A stretch of 64,000 bases of DNA from Burkholderia sp. BCC0322 (GCF_902833045.1 NZ_CADFDU010000002.1:682001-746000), one strand, 5' to 3'. Shown: positions 19,092-29,473, counted from the stretch's first letter. Notes: generated from the letters alone by a model not told the origin. A program made the numbers and translations.

Positions 19092-20198
19092 ATGACCGTA
19101 AAGCTCACAATCGATTGCATGGGAGGCGACCACGGCCCGTCCGTGACCGTTCCCGCGGCAGTCAAGTTCGTCCGCGCGCATCCCGATGCGCACCTGATGC
19201 TCGTCGGCATCGAAAGCGCGATCCGCGCTCAGCTGAAAAAGCTGAAAGCCCTCGACGATCCCGCGCTGACCATCGTTCCCGCCACCGAAGTCGTGGCGAT
19301 GGACGATCCTGTCGAAGTGGCGCTGCGCAAGAAGAAGGATTCTTCGATGCGCGTCGCACTCAATCACGTCAAGGAAGGCGCCGCGCAGGCCTGCATCTCC
19401 GCCGGTAATACCGGCGCGCTGATGGCCGTTTCCCGTTACGTACTCAAGACGCTGCCCGGCATCGAGCGGCCCGCGATCGCGTTCGCTCTGCCGAACCCGA
19501 CCGGCTACACGATGATGCTGGACCTCGGCGCGAACGTCGACTGCGAACCGCAGCACCTGCTGCAGTTCGCGGAAATGGGGCACGCGCTCGTGGCCGCGCT
19601 CGAAGGCAAGGAGCGTCCGACGATCGGCCTGCTGAACATCGGTGAAGAGGTGATCAAGGGCAACGAGACGATCAAGCGCGCGGGAGAACTGCTGCGCGCC
19701 AGCACGCTCAATTTCCGCGGCAACGTCGAAGGCAACGACATCTACAAGGGCACGGTCGACGTGATCGTGTGCGACGGCTTCGTCGGCAACGTCGCGCTGA
19801 AGACGTCCGAGGGGCTCGCGCAGATGCTGTCGGACATCATCCGCGAGGAATTCGGCCGTTCGCTGATGTCGAAGCTGATGGCGCTGCTCGCGCTGCCTGT
19901 CCTGATGCGCTTCAAGAAGCGCGTCGACCACCGCCAGTACAACGGCGCGGCGCTGCTGGGGCTGAAAAGCCTCGTGATCAAGAGCCACGGTTCGGCCGAT
20001 GCCTACGCGTTTGAGTGGGCGATCAAACGCGGGTATGATGCCGTCAAAAACGGCGTGCTGGAGCGCCTCGCGCGCGCGATGGCGGATAATTCAGTATCGC
20101 TCGGCGAAGGCGAACACGACACGGGCGGCGCGGGCCATGCAAGCCCCGCCGCAGGCCATCACGCCGAACCTTCCGCTGCGCAATCCTCTAAAGCATAA
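19092..20198 (+). CDS. plsX: Phosphate acyltransferase PlsX
   Basis: PlsX converts acyl-ACP to acyl-phosphate for phospholipid synthesis by the PlsX/PlsY route. The 368-residue protein has the N-terminal [19 protein letters not shown] signature, [12 protein letters not shown] near residue 105, and [19 protein letters not shown] near 225. The last 40 residues are an Ala/His-rich extension. Its stop abuts the fabH start with no gap, so the two are co-transcribed. Confidence 0.95.
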   Translation: MTVKLTIDCMGGDHGPSVTVPAAVKFVRAHPDAHLMLVGIESAIRAQLKKLKALDDPALTIVPATEVVAMDDPVEVALRKKKDSSMRVALNHVKEGAAQACISAGNTGALMAVSRYVLKTLPGIERPAIAFALPNPTGYTMMLDLGANVDCEPQHLLQFAEMGHALVAALEGKERPTIGLLNIGEEVIKGNETIKRAGELLRASTLNFRGNVEGNDIYKGTVDVIVCDGFVGNVALKTSEGLAQMLSDIIREEFGRSLMSKLMALLALPVLMRFKKRVDHRQYNGAALLGLKSLVIKSHGSADAYAFEWAIKRGYDAVKNGVLERLARAMADNSVSLGEGEHDTGGAGHASPAAGHHAEPSAAQSSKA

Positions 20199-21188
20199 AT
20201 GGCCCAATCGACTCTCTATTCCCGCGTGCTCGGCACGGGCAGCTACCTGCCGCCTGACCGCGTCACGAACCAGCAGTTGGCCGATCGCCTTGCGAAGGAA
20301 GGCATCGAGACGAGCGATGAATGGATCGTTGCGCGCACGGGTATCCATGCGCGCCATTTCGCCGCACCGGACGTCACGACCAGCGACCTCGCGCTCGAGG
20401 CGTCGCGTCGCGCGATCGAAGCCGCCGGCATCGATCCGCAGTCGATCGACCTGATCATCGTCGCGACTTCGACCCCCGATTTCGTGTTCCCGAGCACCGC
20501 GTGTCTGCTGCAGAACAAGCTCGGCATCAAGAACGGCGGCGCGGCATTCGACGTGCAGGCCGTGTGTTCGGGTTTCGCGTATGCGATGGCGACGGCTGAC
20601 AGCTTCATCCGCAGCGGCCAGCACCGCACGGCGCTCGTCGTCGGTGCGGAGACGTTCTCGCGCATTCTCGACTTCAAGGACCGCACGACCTGCGTGCTGT
20701 TCGGCGATGGCGCGGGCGCGGTGATCCTGTCCGCGTCGGAAGAGCCGGGCGTGCTCGGCAGCGCGCTGCACGCGGACGGCAGCTATTCGCACATCCTCTG
20801 CACGCCGGGCAACGTCAACCGCGGCGTGATCGAAGGCAGCGCGTTCCTGTACATGGACGGGCAGGCCGTGTTCAAGCTCGCGGTCAACGTGCTCGAGAAG
20901 GTCGCGATCGAGGCGCTCGCGAAGGCGAATCTCGCGCCCGAGCAGATCGACTGGCTGATTCCGCACCAGGCCAACATCCGCATCATGACCAGCACCTGCC
21001 GCAAGCTCGGCCTGCCGCAGGAGCGCATGGTCGTGACGGTCGACCAGCACGGCAACACGTCGGCCGCGTCGATCCCGCTGGCGCTCGACACCGCGGTGCG
21101 TGACGGTCGCATCCAGCGCGGCCAGCACGTGCTGATCGAAGGTGTCGGCGGCGGCTTCACCTGGGGCGCGTCGGTCTTCCGCTACTGA
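20199..21188 (+). CDS. fabH: 3-oxoacyl-ACP synthase III FabH
   Basis: FabH starts fatty acid elongation by condensing acetyl-CoA with malonyl-ACP. The 329-residue protein carries the triad C123 (AVCSGF), H256 (IPHQAN) and N286 (QHGNTSAAS). It directly follows plsX and precedes fabD by 83 bases. The length and motif spacing are those of E. coli FabH with a slightly longer N-terminus. Confidence 0.96.
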   Translation: MAQSTLYSRVLGTGSYLPPDRVTNQQLADRLAKEGIETSDEWIVARTGIHARHFAAPDVTTSDLALEASRRAIEAAGIDPQSIDLIIVATSTPDFVFPSTACLLQNKLGIKNGGAAFDVQAVCSGFAYAMATADSFIRSGQHRTALVVGAETFSRILDFKDRTTCVLFGDGAGAVILSASEEPGVLGSALHADGSYSHILCTPGNVNRGVIEGSAFLYMDGQAVFKLAVNVLEKVAIEALAKANLAPEQIDWLIPHQANIRIMTSTCRKLGLPQERMVVTVDQHGNTSAASIPLALDTAVRDGRIQRGQHVLIEGVGGGFTWGASVFRY

Positions 21189-21271
21189 TCCGCGGCGCGC
21201 GGTTGCTGCGCGCGGATCCCATCGGCGCGCCATTCGTGTGCGCCGTCCGAATCGATTCAATTGGGGACGAT

Positions 21272-22204
21272 ATGAAATTTGCATTCGTTTTTCCGGGGCA
21301 GGGCTCGCAGGCAGTCGGCATGCTCAACGCATTCGCCGATCTGGCCGTCGTGCGCGAGACACTCCAGGAAGCGTCCGATGCACTCAATCAGGATCTCGGC
21401 AAGCTGATCGCCGAAGGCCCGGCCGAAGAACTGAACCTCACCACCAACACGCAGCCCGTGATGCTGACCGCGGCCTATGCGTGCTATCGCGCGTGGCAGC
21501 AGGCAGGCGGCCCGGCGCCGACGATCGTCGCCGGCCACAGCCTCGGTGAATACACGGCGCTCGTCGCTGCGGGCGCGCTCGCGTTCAAGGACGCCGTGCC
21601 GCTCGTGCGTTTCCGCGCGCAAGCGATGCAGACGGCCGTGCCGGTCGGCCAGGGCGGCATGGCCGCGATTCTGGGTCTCGATGACGACACGGTGCGCGCG
21701 GTCTGCGCCGAAGCCGCGGAAGCGGGCGTCGTCGAAGCGGTGAACTTCAATGCACCCGCACAGGTCGTTATCGCAGGCAACAAGGCCGCAGTCGAAAAGG
21801 CCTGCGAGATCGCGAAGGCGAAGGGCGCGAAGCGCGCACTGCCGTTGCCAGTGTCGGCGCCGTTCCATTCGTCGCTGCTCAAGCCGGCGTCGGACCAGCT
21901 GCGCGACTATCTCGCGAACGTCGACGTCAAGGCGCCGCAGATTCCGGTCGTCAACAACATCGACGTCGCCGTGGTCAGCGATCCGGCTGCGATCAAGGAT
22001 GCGCTGGTGCGCCAGGCCGCGGGCCCGGTGCGCTGGGTCGAGTGCGTGCGGCACATCGCCGGCACGGGCGTCACGCATGTGATCGAGTGCGGTCCGGGCA
22101 AGGTGCTCGCGGGCCTGACGAAGCGCATCGACGGCAACCTGACGGGCGCGTCGGTATTCGATCCGGCTTCGCTCGACGAAGCGCTCAAGCTGGTGACCGC
22201 CTGA
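21272..22204 (+). CDS. fabD: Malonyl-CoA:ACP transacylase FabD
   Basis: FabD moves the malonyl group from CoA to ACP. In this 310-residue protein the nucleophile is S90 in the GHSLGEY motif, the FPGQGSQ oxyanion loop is at the N-terminus, and the catalytic His is in PVSAPFHSSLL. The ATG at 21272 follows a GGGGA site; the frame is open 23 codons upstream, but those residues are not family-like. It sits between fabH and fabG. Confidence 0.96.
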   Translation: MKFAFVFPGQGSQAVGMLNAFADLAVVRETLQEASDALNQDLGKLIAEGPAEELNLTTNTQPVMLTAAYACYRAWQQAGGPAPTIVAGHSLGEYTALVAAGALAFKDAVPLVRFRAQAMQTAVPVGQGGMAAILGLDDDTVRAVCAEAAEAGVVEAVNFNAPAQVVIAGNKAAVEKACEIAKAKGAKRALPLPVSAPFHSSLLKPASDQLRDYLANVDVKAPQIPVVNNIDVAVVSDPAAIKDALVRQAAGPVRWVECVRHIAGTGVTHVIECGPGKVLAGLTKRIDGNLTGASVFDPASLDEALKLVTA

Positions 22205-22240
22205 CGCGGCGCCATTTCTCAAGAGACGGATATTCGATTC

Positions 22241-22990
22241 ATGGACAAGACTCTCGATAAACAGGTTGCGATCGTCACCGGCGCGTCGCGCGGCATCGGC
22301 CGTTCGATCGCGCTCGAACTCGCGCGCCTGGGCGCGACGGTGATCGGCACGGCGACGAGCGAGTCGGGCGCCGCTGCGATTACGGCCGCGTTCGCGGAAG
22401 CGGGCGTCACGGGCCGCGGTGCGGTGCTGAACGTCAACGACGCGGCAGCCGCCGAGGCGCTGATCGACGCGACCGTGAAGGAATTCGGCGCGCTGAACGT
22501 GCTCGTCAACAACGCGGGCATCACGCAGGACCAGCTCGCGATGCGGATGAAGGACGAGGACTGGGATGCGGTGATCGACACCAACCTGAAGTCGGTGTTC
22601 CGCCTGTCGCGCGCGGTGCTGCGCCCGATGATGAAGGCACGTGGCGGCCGCATCATCAACATCACGTCGGTGGTCGGCTCGGCCGGCAACCCGGGTCAGG
22701 TCAACTACGCGGCTGCGAAGGCCGGCGTGGCGGGCATGACGCGTGCGCTCGCGCGTGAAATCGGCAGCCGCGGCATCACCGTGAACTGCGTGGCGCCGGG
22801 CTTCATCGACACCGACATGACGAAGACGCTGCCGGAAGAACAGCAGGCCGCGCTCAAGACCCAGATTCCGCTCGGCCGCCTCGGCAGCCCGGAAGACATC
22901 GCCCATGCCGTCGCGTTCCTCGCATCGCCGCAAGCCGGTTACATCACCGGTACGACGCTGCACGTGAACGGCGGCATGTACATGTCGTAA
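22241..22990 (+). CDS. fabG: 3-oxoacyl-ACP reductase FabG
   Basis: FabG is the NADPH-dependent short-chain reductase of the elongation cycle. The 249-residue protein has the cofactor loop TGASRGIG (residues 13-20), NNAG at 90-93, and the catalytic residues S143, Y156 and K160. It ends in the HVNGGMYMS tail typical of FabG. A 36-base gap separates it from fabD. Confidence 0.96.
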   Translation: MDKTLDKQVAIVTGASRGIGRSIALELARLGATVIGTATSESGAAAITAAFAEAGVTGRGAVLNVNDAAAAEALIDATVKEFGALNVLVNNAGITQDQLAMRMKDEDWDAVIDTNLKSVFRLSRAVLRPMMKARGGRIINITSVVGSAGNPGQVNYAAAKAGVAGMTRALAREIGSRGITVNCVAPGFIDTDMTKTLPEEQQAALKTQIPLGRLGSPEDIAHAVAFLASPQAGYITGTTLHVNGGMYMS

Positions 22991-23134
22991 CGATTTTCGT
23001 TTACCATCCGCGCCGTATCCCGTTTTTCAAGCGGATCGGCGCTTGATCGACCATCAAGCCAACGCGCGTTTTCGCGTCAGCAAACCTGATAAAATGCGCG
23101 CACTTGTAAATCTGAACTTTCCCTCGGAGGGGTA

Positions 23135-23374
23135 ATGGACAACATCGAACAACGTGTCAAGAAGATCGTCGCTGAACAACTGGGCGTCGCGGAAGCCGAG
23201 ATCAAGAACGAAGCTTCGTTCGTGAACGATCTGGGTGCCGACTCGCTCGACACGGTCGAACTGGTGATGGCTCTGGAAGACGAGTTCGGCATGGAAATCC
23301 CGGACGAAGAAGCAGAGAAGATCACGACCGTTCAGCAAGCGATCGACTACGCTCGCGCAAACGTCAAGGCGTAA
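23135..23374 (+). CDS. acpP: Acyl carrier protein
   Basis: ACP carries growing acyl chains on a 4'-phosphopantetheine attached to S37 in [10 protein letters not shown]. The 79-residue acidic protein is a standard four-helix ACP. AGGGG lies just before the ATG. The 144-base gap after fabG has a TAAAAT at 23090-23095, suggesting a separate promoter that would allow the high ACP expression needed, though no clear -35 is visible. AcpS, which modifies it, is encoded at 36.4 kb. Confidence 0.97.
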
Positions 23375-23541
23375 CGAGCGCCTTTCGCGCTTGTCCGCCA
23401 CGTCGCCGCGATCTTCGCGATTGACGCGCCATCCTGCCGGCTTCGCGCCGGACGGACTAACAGCCACAGGGCTCGCAGGGCTGGTTCCTGTGGCCACTGT
23501 GGCTTTTGTTTTTGTCATCCAATAATGGAAAAGAGGTTACC

Positions 23542-24774
23542 GTGAGCCGCCGTCGTGTTGTTGTTACAGGCCTGGGGCTGATTTCGCCTGTTGGCAATAA
23601 TGTTGCCGACGGCTGGGCCAATCTCGTCGCCGGCAAGTCCGGTATTGCCACCGTCACGAAGTTCGATCCGTCGAACCTTGCCGTCCACTTCGCTGGCGAA
23701 GTGAAGGGGTTCGTCGCCGAGGAGTACATCCCGGCGAAGGAAGCCCGGAACATGGATACGTTCATCCATTACGGCATCGCCGCCGGCATCCAGGCCGTCA
23801 AGGACAGCGGGCTGGAAGTGACCGAAGCCAACGCGGAACGCATCGGCGTGCTGGTCGGTTCCGGCATCGGCGGCCTGCCGATGATCGAAGATACGCACCA
23901 GACCTACGTCGATCGCGGCGCGCGCCGGATTTCGCCGTTCTTCGTGCCGGGTTCGATCATCAACATGATCTCGGGCCACCTGAGCATCATGTTCGGCCTG
24001 AAGGGACCGAACCTCGCGGCCGTGACGGCCTGCACGACCGGCCTGCACAGCATCGGCCTCGCAGCGCGCCTGATCCAGGCCGGCGACGCCGACGTGATGG
24101 TCGCGGGTGGCGCCGAATCGACGGTGTCGCCGCTCGGCATCGGCGGTTTCGCGGCAGCGCGTGCGCTGTCGACCCGCAACGACGATCCGGCCAGCGCATC
24201 CCGTCCGTGGGACAAGGACCGCGACGGCTTCGTGCTGGGCGAGGGTGCCGGCGTGATGGTGCTCGAGGAGTACGAAGCGGCGAAGGCACGCGGTGCGAAG
24301 ATCTACGCGGAAGTCTCGGGCTTCGGCATGACGGGTGACGCGTACCACATGACCGCGCCGAACATGGACGGCCCGCGCCGCTGCATGGTCGCGGCGCTGC
24401 GCGACGCCGGCGTGAACGCGGACGAGGTCCAGTACCTGAACGCGCACGGCACGTCGACGCCGCTGGGCGACAAGAACGAGTCCGACGCGGTGAAGGCGGC
24501 CTTCGGCGAGCATGCGTACAAGATCGTCGTGAACTCGACGAAGTCGATGACGGGCCACTTGCTGGGCGGCGCGGGCGGCCTCGAGTCGGTGTTCACGGTG
24601 CTGGCGCTGCACAACAACGTGTCGCCGCCGACCATCAACATCTTCAACCAGGACCCGGAGTGCGATCTCGATTACTGCGCGAACACCGCGCGTGACATGA
24701 AGATCGACGTCGCCGTGAAGAACAACTTCGGCTTCGGCGGTACCAACGGTACGCTGGTGTTCAAGCGCGTCTGA
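23542..24774 (+). CDS. fabF: 3-oxoacyl-ACP synthase II FabF
   Basis: FabF condenses malonyl-ACP with acyl-ACP and controls temperature-dependent unsaturation. The Cys-His-His triad is C164 (VTACTTG), H302 (NAHGTS) and H339 (MTGHLLG). The start is GTG at 23542, because AGAGGT lies eight bases upstream and it gives the usual 410-residue protein; the frame is open 12 codons further. It closes the fatty acid cluster. Confidence 0.95.
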   Translation: MSRRRVVVTGLGLISPVGNNVADGWANLVAGKSGIATVTKFDPSNLAVHFAGEVKGFVAEEYIPAKEARNMDTFIHYGIAAGIQAVKDSGLEVTEANAERIGVLVGSGIGGLPMIEDTHQTYVDRGARRISPFFVPGSIINMISGHLSIMFGLKGPNLAAVTACTTGLHSIGLAARLIQAGDADVMVAGGAESTVSPLGIGGFAAARALSTRNDDPASASRPWDKDRDGFVLGEGAGVMVLEEYEAAKARGAKIYAEVSGFGMTGDAYHMTAPNMDGPRRCMVAALRDAGVNADEVQYLNAHGTSTPLGDKNESDAVKAAFGEHAYKIVVNSTKSMTGHLLGGAGGLESVFTVLALHNNVSPPTINIFNQDPECDLDYCANTARDMKIDVAVKNNFGFGGTNGTLVFKRV

Positions 24775-24786
24775 CGCCGCAATCGC

Positions 24787-25251
24787 TTGACGAGTCCATT
24801 CGATGTTCCGGCCGGGCGTCCGCAGCGCTTTGCGTTGCGGGCCTCGTCCGTGTCGTATCTCGTGCTGGCCGTGTTTGTCGCGTCAGCTACCGCGTCGGCC
24901 TACCTGTTCTGGGCGCCGCGCGCGGGCGCTGCCGCCGGTGCAGGCGTGTCGGCCGTGACGGCCGCGCTGCTGGCCGTGTGCGCTGCGCGGGCTTGTGCCC
25001 GCCGGTTGCCGGCCGAGTTGCAGATCGACGCATTCGGGGAAGTCGCGGCGTTTGGCCGCACCGGGCGCCTGCTGGCCCGCGGCCGCGTGACGGGTCATGC
25101 GCACTGGAGCAGCCTGTTGCTGGTGCTGTCGGTCGGGCAGGGTGCCCGGCGGGCCCGGCCGCTGCTGATTCCGGCCGATGCGCTCGACGCCGCATCGTTC
25201 AGCGCGCTTTCCGTGCTGGCGAGAACGGCGGGCGCGGCGGGGCGGGCGTGA
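24787..25251 (+). CDS. Small membrane protein, YgfX/CptA-like
   Basis: A 154-residue protein that appears to start at TTG (24787). It has two adjacent hydrophobic segments (about residues 22-42 and 47-67) followed by a soluble part with ELQIDAFGEV, SLLLVLSVGQ and LLIPADALDAASF. This two-span plus small domain layout and the final motif resemble the YgfX (CptA) family. The relation is distant, so function is left open. It lies between fabF and rpoE, 12 bases after fabF. Confidence 0.55.
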   Translation: MTSPFDVPAGRPQRFALRASSVSYLVLAVFVASATASAYLFWAPRAGAAAGAGVSAVTAALLAVCAARACARRLPAELQIDAFGEVAAFGRTGRLLARGRVTGHAHWSSLLLVLSVGQGARRARPLLIPADALDAASFSALSVLARTAGAAGRA

Positions 25252-25342
25252 CGGCGGCGCGGTTACCGACCGTAACCAGCGGCCGGCGCGGGAACGCTAC
25301 AATATCGCTCCGCGTTGCATCCCTAGTTAACGGATTTGTCAG

Positions 25343-25942
25343 GTGAGTGAAAAAGAAATCGATCAGGCTCTGGTCGAGCGCGTACAGAAGGGCGACAAGG
25401 CAGCGTTCGAACTCCTGGTCTCCAAATACCACCGCAAGATCATCCGGCTGATCTCGCGCCTCGTGCGGGATCCCGCCGAGGTCGAGGATGTGGCCCAGGA
25501 CGCGTTCATCAAGGCGTATCGTGCGCTGCCGCAATTTCGCGGCGAATCGGCGTTCTATACGTGGTTGTACCGAATTGCCGTCAACACGGCGAAGAACTAC
25601 CTTGCGACGCAAGGCCGCCGGGCGCCGACCTCGACCGAGGCCGATGCGGAGGAAGCGGAAACTTTCTCCGACGCAGACCAACTAAGGGATATCAACACGC
25701 CTGAGTCGATGTTGATGAGCAAGCAGATTGCCGAGACGGTCAACGCTGCAATGGCTCTGCTGCCCGAAGAACTGCGTCAGGCAATTACGCTGCGCGAGAT
25801 CGAGGGCCTGAGCTACGAAGAGATCGCGGAAATGATGGGCTGTCCGATCGGGACGGTCCGGTCGCGGATCTTCCGTGCACGCGAGGCAATCGCTGCCAAA
25901 TTGCGTCCGCTGCTCGATACGCCCGAAGGCAAGCGCTGGTAA
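25343..25942 (+). CDS. rpoE: ECF sigma factor RpoE (AlgU/AlgT type)
   Basis: This 199-residue envelope-stress sigma factor starts at GTG. Region 2 includes DVAQDAFIKAYRALPQFRGESAFYTWLYRIAVNTAKNYL, and region 4 has LREIEGLSYEEIAEMMGCPIGTVRSRIFRAR. It is followed by its anti-sigma factor gene, the RseB-like regulator and a periplasmic protease, the classic rpoE-mucABD order of pseudomonads and Burkholderia. A TACAAT at 25298-25303 could be a -10 box; I did not find a convincing self-regulated sigma-E promoter. Confidence 0.95.
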   Translation: MSEKEIDQALVERVQKGDKAAFELLVSKYHRKIIRLISRLVRDPAEVEDVAQDAFIKAYRALPQFRGESAFYTWLYRIAVNTAKNYLATQGRRAPTSTEADAEEAETFSDADQLRDINTPESMLMSKQIAETVNAAMALLPEELRQAITLREIEGLSYEEIAEMMGCPIGTVRSRIFRAREAIAAKLRPLLDTPEGKRW

Positions 25943-26028
25943 GCGCGACAGGCGGAGCGACGCGGGTCGGGGTCTAGTTACGGATAGAGTCGTGAAGTCA
26001 CGACGGGGTGTGCAAGATGGGGAGCATC

Positions 26029-26646
26029 ATGGGGTCGGTCAATACGCAGTCGCAAGCGTGCTCGCGCGGCGAGCGCCTTTCCGCGCTGGTCGACGGCGAA
26101 ATGTTCGATGGCCCGGACAACGGGCAGTTTCTGGCTGAGCTCAACCGCGCGGATCGCGCTGCGTGGGCCCATTACCACCTGATCGGCGATGCGCTGCGCT
26201 CGGACGAGCTCGCGTTGTCGCCTGCGCTGAGCGTTGCGTTCACCGCGCGCATGTCGGCTGCGCTCGAAAGCGAGCCGCACTTGCTTGCGCCGGCGGCCGC
26301 ACCCGTCGCGCGCAAGCTGCTGTCGCTGCGCCGGCGTGTCGTGCCCGCGTTCGCGGTCGCTGCTGCGGCGGCCACGCTGACGTGGATCGTCGTCCCCCAA
26401 ATGCAGACGGCCGGTGCCCCGGGCGCCGTCCAGGTCGCGTCGGCCGGTGCGCCGCAAGGCGGCAACCTGCAGCGCGTGACGGTTGCGCAGGCATCGGCCC
26501 AGCCGGGCCTGCAGGACGTGAACATCATCCGCGACGCCAGCCTCGACCAATACCTCGAAGCGCACCAGCAATTCGCGCAGCAGCCCGTCGTCACGGGTTC
26601 GATGCCGCTGATCCGCGCTGCCGTGACCACCACGCCAGGCCAATAA
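26029..26646 (+). CDS. rseA: Anti-sigma-E factor RseA (MucA-like)
   Basis: Inner membrane protein that holds RpoE inactive until envelope stress triggers its cleavage. The 205-residue form has the N-terminal anti-sigma domain RGERLSALVDGEMF and AAWAHYHLIGDALRS, one membrane segment near residues 104-122, and a periplasmic tail. I chose the ATG at 26029 because GGGGAG sits five bases upstream; alternatives at 26017 (ATG) and 26008 (GTG) would add four or seven residues. rseB follows after five bases. Confidence 0.9.
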   Translation: MGSVNTQSQACSRGERLSALVDGEMFDGPDNGQFLAELNRADRAAWAHYHLIGDALRSDELALSPALSVAFTARMSAALESEPHLLAPAAAPVARKLLSLRRRVVPAFAVAAAAATLTWIVVPQMQTAGAPGAVQVASAGAPQGGNLQRVTVAQASAQPGLQDVNIIRDASLDQYLEAHQQFAQQPVVTGSMPLIRAAVTTTPGQ

Positions 26647-26651
26647 ACCCG

Positions 26652-27704
26652 ATGCGGACATTGCAGTTGAATCACGCCATCTCCGGATGGAAGCGGCTGC
26701 CGGCCCTCCTGCTTTGCGCAGCCGCCCTGTTGTCCGTTCAATCCCTTCCTGCCAGCGCCCAGCAACCGGACGATCCCGTCGCAACCCGCAAGGGTGCCGC
26801 CGACTGGCTCGACCGCGTCCAGCAAGCGGCGCAGCAGCAGAGCTACGAAGGCACGTTCGTATACCAGCGCGGCGGGTATGTCCAGTCGTCGCGCATCGCG
26901 CATGTCGCGTCCCGCGACGGCGAGTTCGAGCGCATCGAGACGCTCGACGGCAAGCCGCGCAAGCTGCTGCGCCATAACGACGAGCTGTACACGTTCGTGC
27001 CCGAGCGCAAGCTGTGCGTCGTCGAGCGCCGTCAGACGCGCGACTCGTTCCCCGCGCTGCTCGGCGCGAGCGGCGAGCACGTGATGTCCGTCTACGACGC
27101 GAAGTCGCTCGGCAAGGATCGCGTGGCGGGGATCGACGCGCAGGTCGTCGAACTCGTGCCGAAGGATGCGTACCGCTTCACGTACAAACTGTGGGCCGAC
27201 GCGCGCACGGGGCTGCTGCTGCGCTCGCAGACGCTCGATGCGAACGATCACGTGCTCGAGCAGATCGCGTTCTCGCAACTGCAGACGGGCGGCGCCAGCG
27301 GCGACAGGGCCGCGATCGCGGCCGGCATGCGCAACCTGAGCGGCTGGACGATCGTACGCCCGCCGGTCGCGACGGTCGACATGGAAGCGCAGGGCTGGCA
27401 GCTCGCACCGAGCGTGGCCGGTTTCCAGAAGATTCGTGAAGTGCGCCGGCCGATGGCTGCGCGTGACGCGGGTGAGCCGCCGATCCCGGTCGATCAGGCC
27501 GTCTTCACCGACGGTCTCGCGACGATCTCGGTTTTCATCGAGCCGGCCGAAAAGAATATGCGCAAGGAAGGCGCAGGCAGCACCGGTGCAACGAACGTTC
27601 TCGTGAAGCGCCGCGGCGACTACTGGATCACCGTGCTCGGCGAAGTGCCGCCGGCTACGTTGCAGCAGTTCGCGTCTGCCATAGAATACAAGGCTTCCAA
27701 GTAA
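26652..27704 (+). CDS. rseB: Sigma-E regulatory protein RseB (MucB-like)
   Basis: Periplasmic regulator that binds the RseA periplasmic tail and protects it from protease. The 350-residue protein has a Sec signal peptide (about residues 1-36 ending ASA), the N-terminal LolA-like lobe with ADWLDRVQQAAQQQSYEGTF (here residue 52 onward), and the C-terminal lobe with VFTDGLATISVFIEP. Position between rseA and the MucD protease confirms the role. Confidence 0.92.
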   Translation: MRTLQLNHAISGWKRLPALLLCAAALLSVQSLPASAQQPDDPVATRKGAADWLDRVQQAAQQQSYEGTFVYQRGGYVQSSRIAHVASRDGEFERIETLDGKPRKLLRHNDELYTFVPERKLCVVERRQTRDSFPALLGASGEHVMSVYDAKSLGKDRVAGIDAQVVELVPKDAYRFTYKLWADARTGLLLRSQTLDANDHVLEQIAFSQLQTGGASGDRAAIAAGMRNLSGWTIVRPPVATVDMEAQGWQLAPSVAGFQKIREVRRPMAARDAGEPPIPVDQAVFTDGLATISVFIEPAEKNMRKEGAGSTGATNVLVKRRGDYWITVLGEVPPATLQQFASAIEYKASK

Positions 27705-27720
27705 CGCTACGGCTTCCGAC

Positions 27721-29223
27721 ATGATTAAATTCACGCTGCGCAAATGGCTCGCGGCGGCGGCGCTGTCTGCCTGCCTGCCGCTCGTGCCACATACCGCATT
27801 CGCGGTGACGGCTCCCGCTGCCAGCCTGCCCGACTTCGCCGATCTGGTCGAAAAGGTCGGGCCGGCTGTCGTGAACATCCGGACCACCGCCAACGTGCCG
27901 ACGAGCAGCGGCCCGCGCGGGATGCTCCCGCCGGGATTCGACAACGGCGACATGTCGGAATTCTTCCGGCGCTTCTTCGGCATTCCGCTGCCGCAGGCGC
28001 CCGGCAACGGTAGCGGCAATGGCGGCGGCAATCCGAAGAACGCGCCGACGCCGGACAATCCGCCCGATACCGAACAGAATCGCGGTGTCGGCTCGGGTTT
28101 CATCGTGTCGGCTGACGGTTACGTGATGACCAATGCGCACGTCGTCGACGATGCGGACACCATCTACGTGACGCTGACCGACAAGCGCGAATTCAAGGCG
28201 AAGCTGATCGGTGTCGACGATCGTACCGACGTCGCGGTCGTCAAGATCCAGGCGTCGAACCTGCCGGTCGTCGCGATCGGCGATTCGACCAAGGTGCGCG
28301 TCGGCGAGTGGGTCGTCGCGATCGGTTCGCCGTTCGGCCTCGACAACACGGTGACCGCCGGCATCGTCAGCTCGAAGAGCCGCAATACGGGCGACTACCT
28401 GCCGTTCATCCAGACGGACGTCGCCGTGAACCCGGGCAACTCGGGCGGCCCGCTGATCAACATGCAGGGCGAGGTGATCGGGATCAACTCGCAGATCTAC
28501 AGCCGTACCGGCGGCTTCATGGGCATCTCGTTCGCGATTCCGATCGACGAGGCGATGCGCGTGGCCGACCAGCTGAAGGCGACGGGCAAGGTCACGCGCG
28601 GCCGGATCGCGGTGGCGATCGGCGAGGTGACGAAGGACGTGGCCGACTCGATCGGGTTGCCGAAGGCCGAGGGCGCGCTCGTCAGCAGCGTCGAGCCGGG
28701 TGGCCCGGCCGACAAGGCCGGCATCCAGCCGGGCGACATTATCCTGAAGTTCAACGGCCGTTCGGTCGATACTGCGTCGGACCTGCCGCGCATGGTCGGC
28801 GACACGAAGCCCGGCACGAAGGCGACCGTCAGCGTATGGCGCAAGGGTCAGGCACGCGATCTGCCGATCACGATCGCGGAGACGCCGGCTGAGACGACGG
28901 CAAAGGCCGAGCAGCGCAAGAGCGCGCCGCTGAAGCCGCGCCAGGCCAATTCGCTCGGTCTGACGGTCAGTGACCTGACGGCGGAGCAGATGAAGACGCT
29001 GAAGCTGAAGAACGGCGTGCAGGTCGACGGCGTCGACGGCCCGGCCGCCCGGGCGGGCCTGCAGCGCGGTGACATCGTGCTGCGCGTCGGCGACACCGAC
29101 ATCACGAACGCGAAGCAGTTCGCCGACGTGACCGCGCAGCTCGATCCGCAGAAGGCGGTCGCGGTGCTCGTTCGACGCGGTGACAACACGCAGTTCGTGC
29201 CCGTGCGGCCGCGCCAGAAGTAA
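27721..29223 (+). CDS. mucD: Periplasmic serine protease DegP/MucD
   Basis: An HtrA-family protease and chaperone of 500 residues. It has a signal peptide (1-28), a trypsin-like domain with the triad H140 (TNAHVV), D170 (RTDVAV) and S241 (NPGNSGGP), then two PDZ domains (about residues 290-385 and 405-495). A Gly/Asn/Pro-rich loop precedes the catalytic core (91-120). In the rpoE operon it degrades misfolded envelope proteins and dampens sigma-E signalling. Confidence 0.95.
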   Translation: MIKFTLRKWLAAAALSACLPLVPHTAFAVTAPAASLPDFADLVEKVGPAVVNIRTTANVPTSSGPRGMLPPGFDNGDMSEFFRRFFGIPLPQAPGNGSGNGGGNPKNAPTPDNPPDTEQNRGVGSGFIVSADGYVMTNAHVVDDADTIYVTLTDKREFKAKLIGVDDRTDVAVVKIQASNLPVVAIGDSTKVRVGEWVVAIGSPFGLDNTVTAGIVSSKSRNTGDYLPFIQTDVAVNPGNSGGPLINMQGEVIGINSQIYSRTGGFMGISFAIPIDEAMRVADQLKATGKVTRGRIAVAIGEVTKDVADSIGLPKAEGALVSSVEPGGPADKAGIQPGDIILKFNGRSVDTASDLPRMVGDTKPGTKATVSVWRKGQARDLPITIAETPAETTAKAEQRKSAPLKPRQANSLGLTVSDLTAEQMKTLKLKNGVQVDGVDGPAARAGLQRGDIVLRVGDTDITNAKQFADVTAQLDPQKAVAVLVRRGDNTQFVPVRPRQK

Positions 29224-29230
29224 CGCGCCG

Positions 29231-29473
29231 ATGTTCACGCTCTACGGTCGCGGCTGGTGCCACCTGTGCGACGACATGCGCGACGCACTGGCGCCGGTGG
29301 CGGCCGAATTCGGTGTCGAGGTCGATTACATCGACATCGACACCGATGCGACACTCGTCGCCCGCTACGACGAGGACGTGCCCGTGCTGCTGCTGGACGG
29401 GGCGGAGGTATGCCGCCACCGGTTCGACGACGCCCGGGTGCGCGACGTGCTGACGGCTCGGCGCCGAGCCTGA
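29231..29473 (+). CDS. Glutaredoxin-like small redox protein (DUF836)
   Basis: This 80-residue thioredoxin-fold protein has the active-site pair CHLC near residues 10-13 of FTLYGRGWCHLCDDM and the cis-Pro motif DVPVLLLDG. Members of this group are common directly after mucD in betaproteobacteria. Start at ATG 29231, seven bases past mucD. The redox partner is unknown; a disulfide reductase role is inferred from the fold. Confidence 0.82.
   Translation: MFTLYGRGWCHLCDDMRDALAPVAAEFGVEVDYIDIDTDATLVARYDEDVPVLLLDGAEVCRHRFDDARVRDVLTARRRA

Noticed and set aside
25291-25310. Self-regulated sigma-E promoter before rpoE
   Set aside because: GGAAC is present at 25291, but no TCTGA/TCAAA-like -10 element lies at the required spacing.
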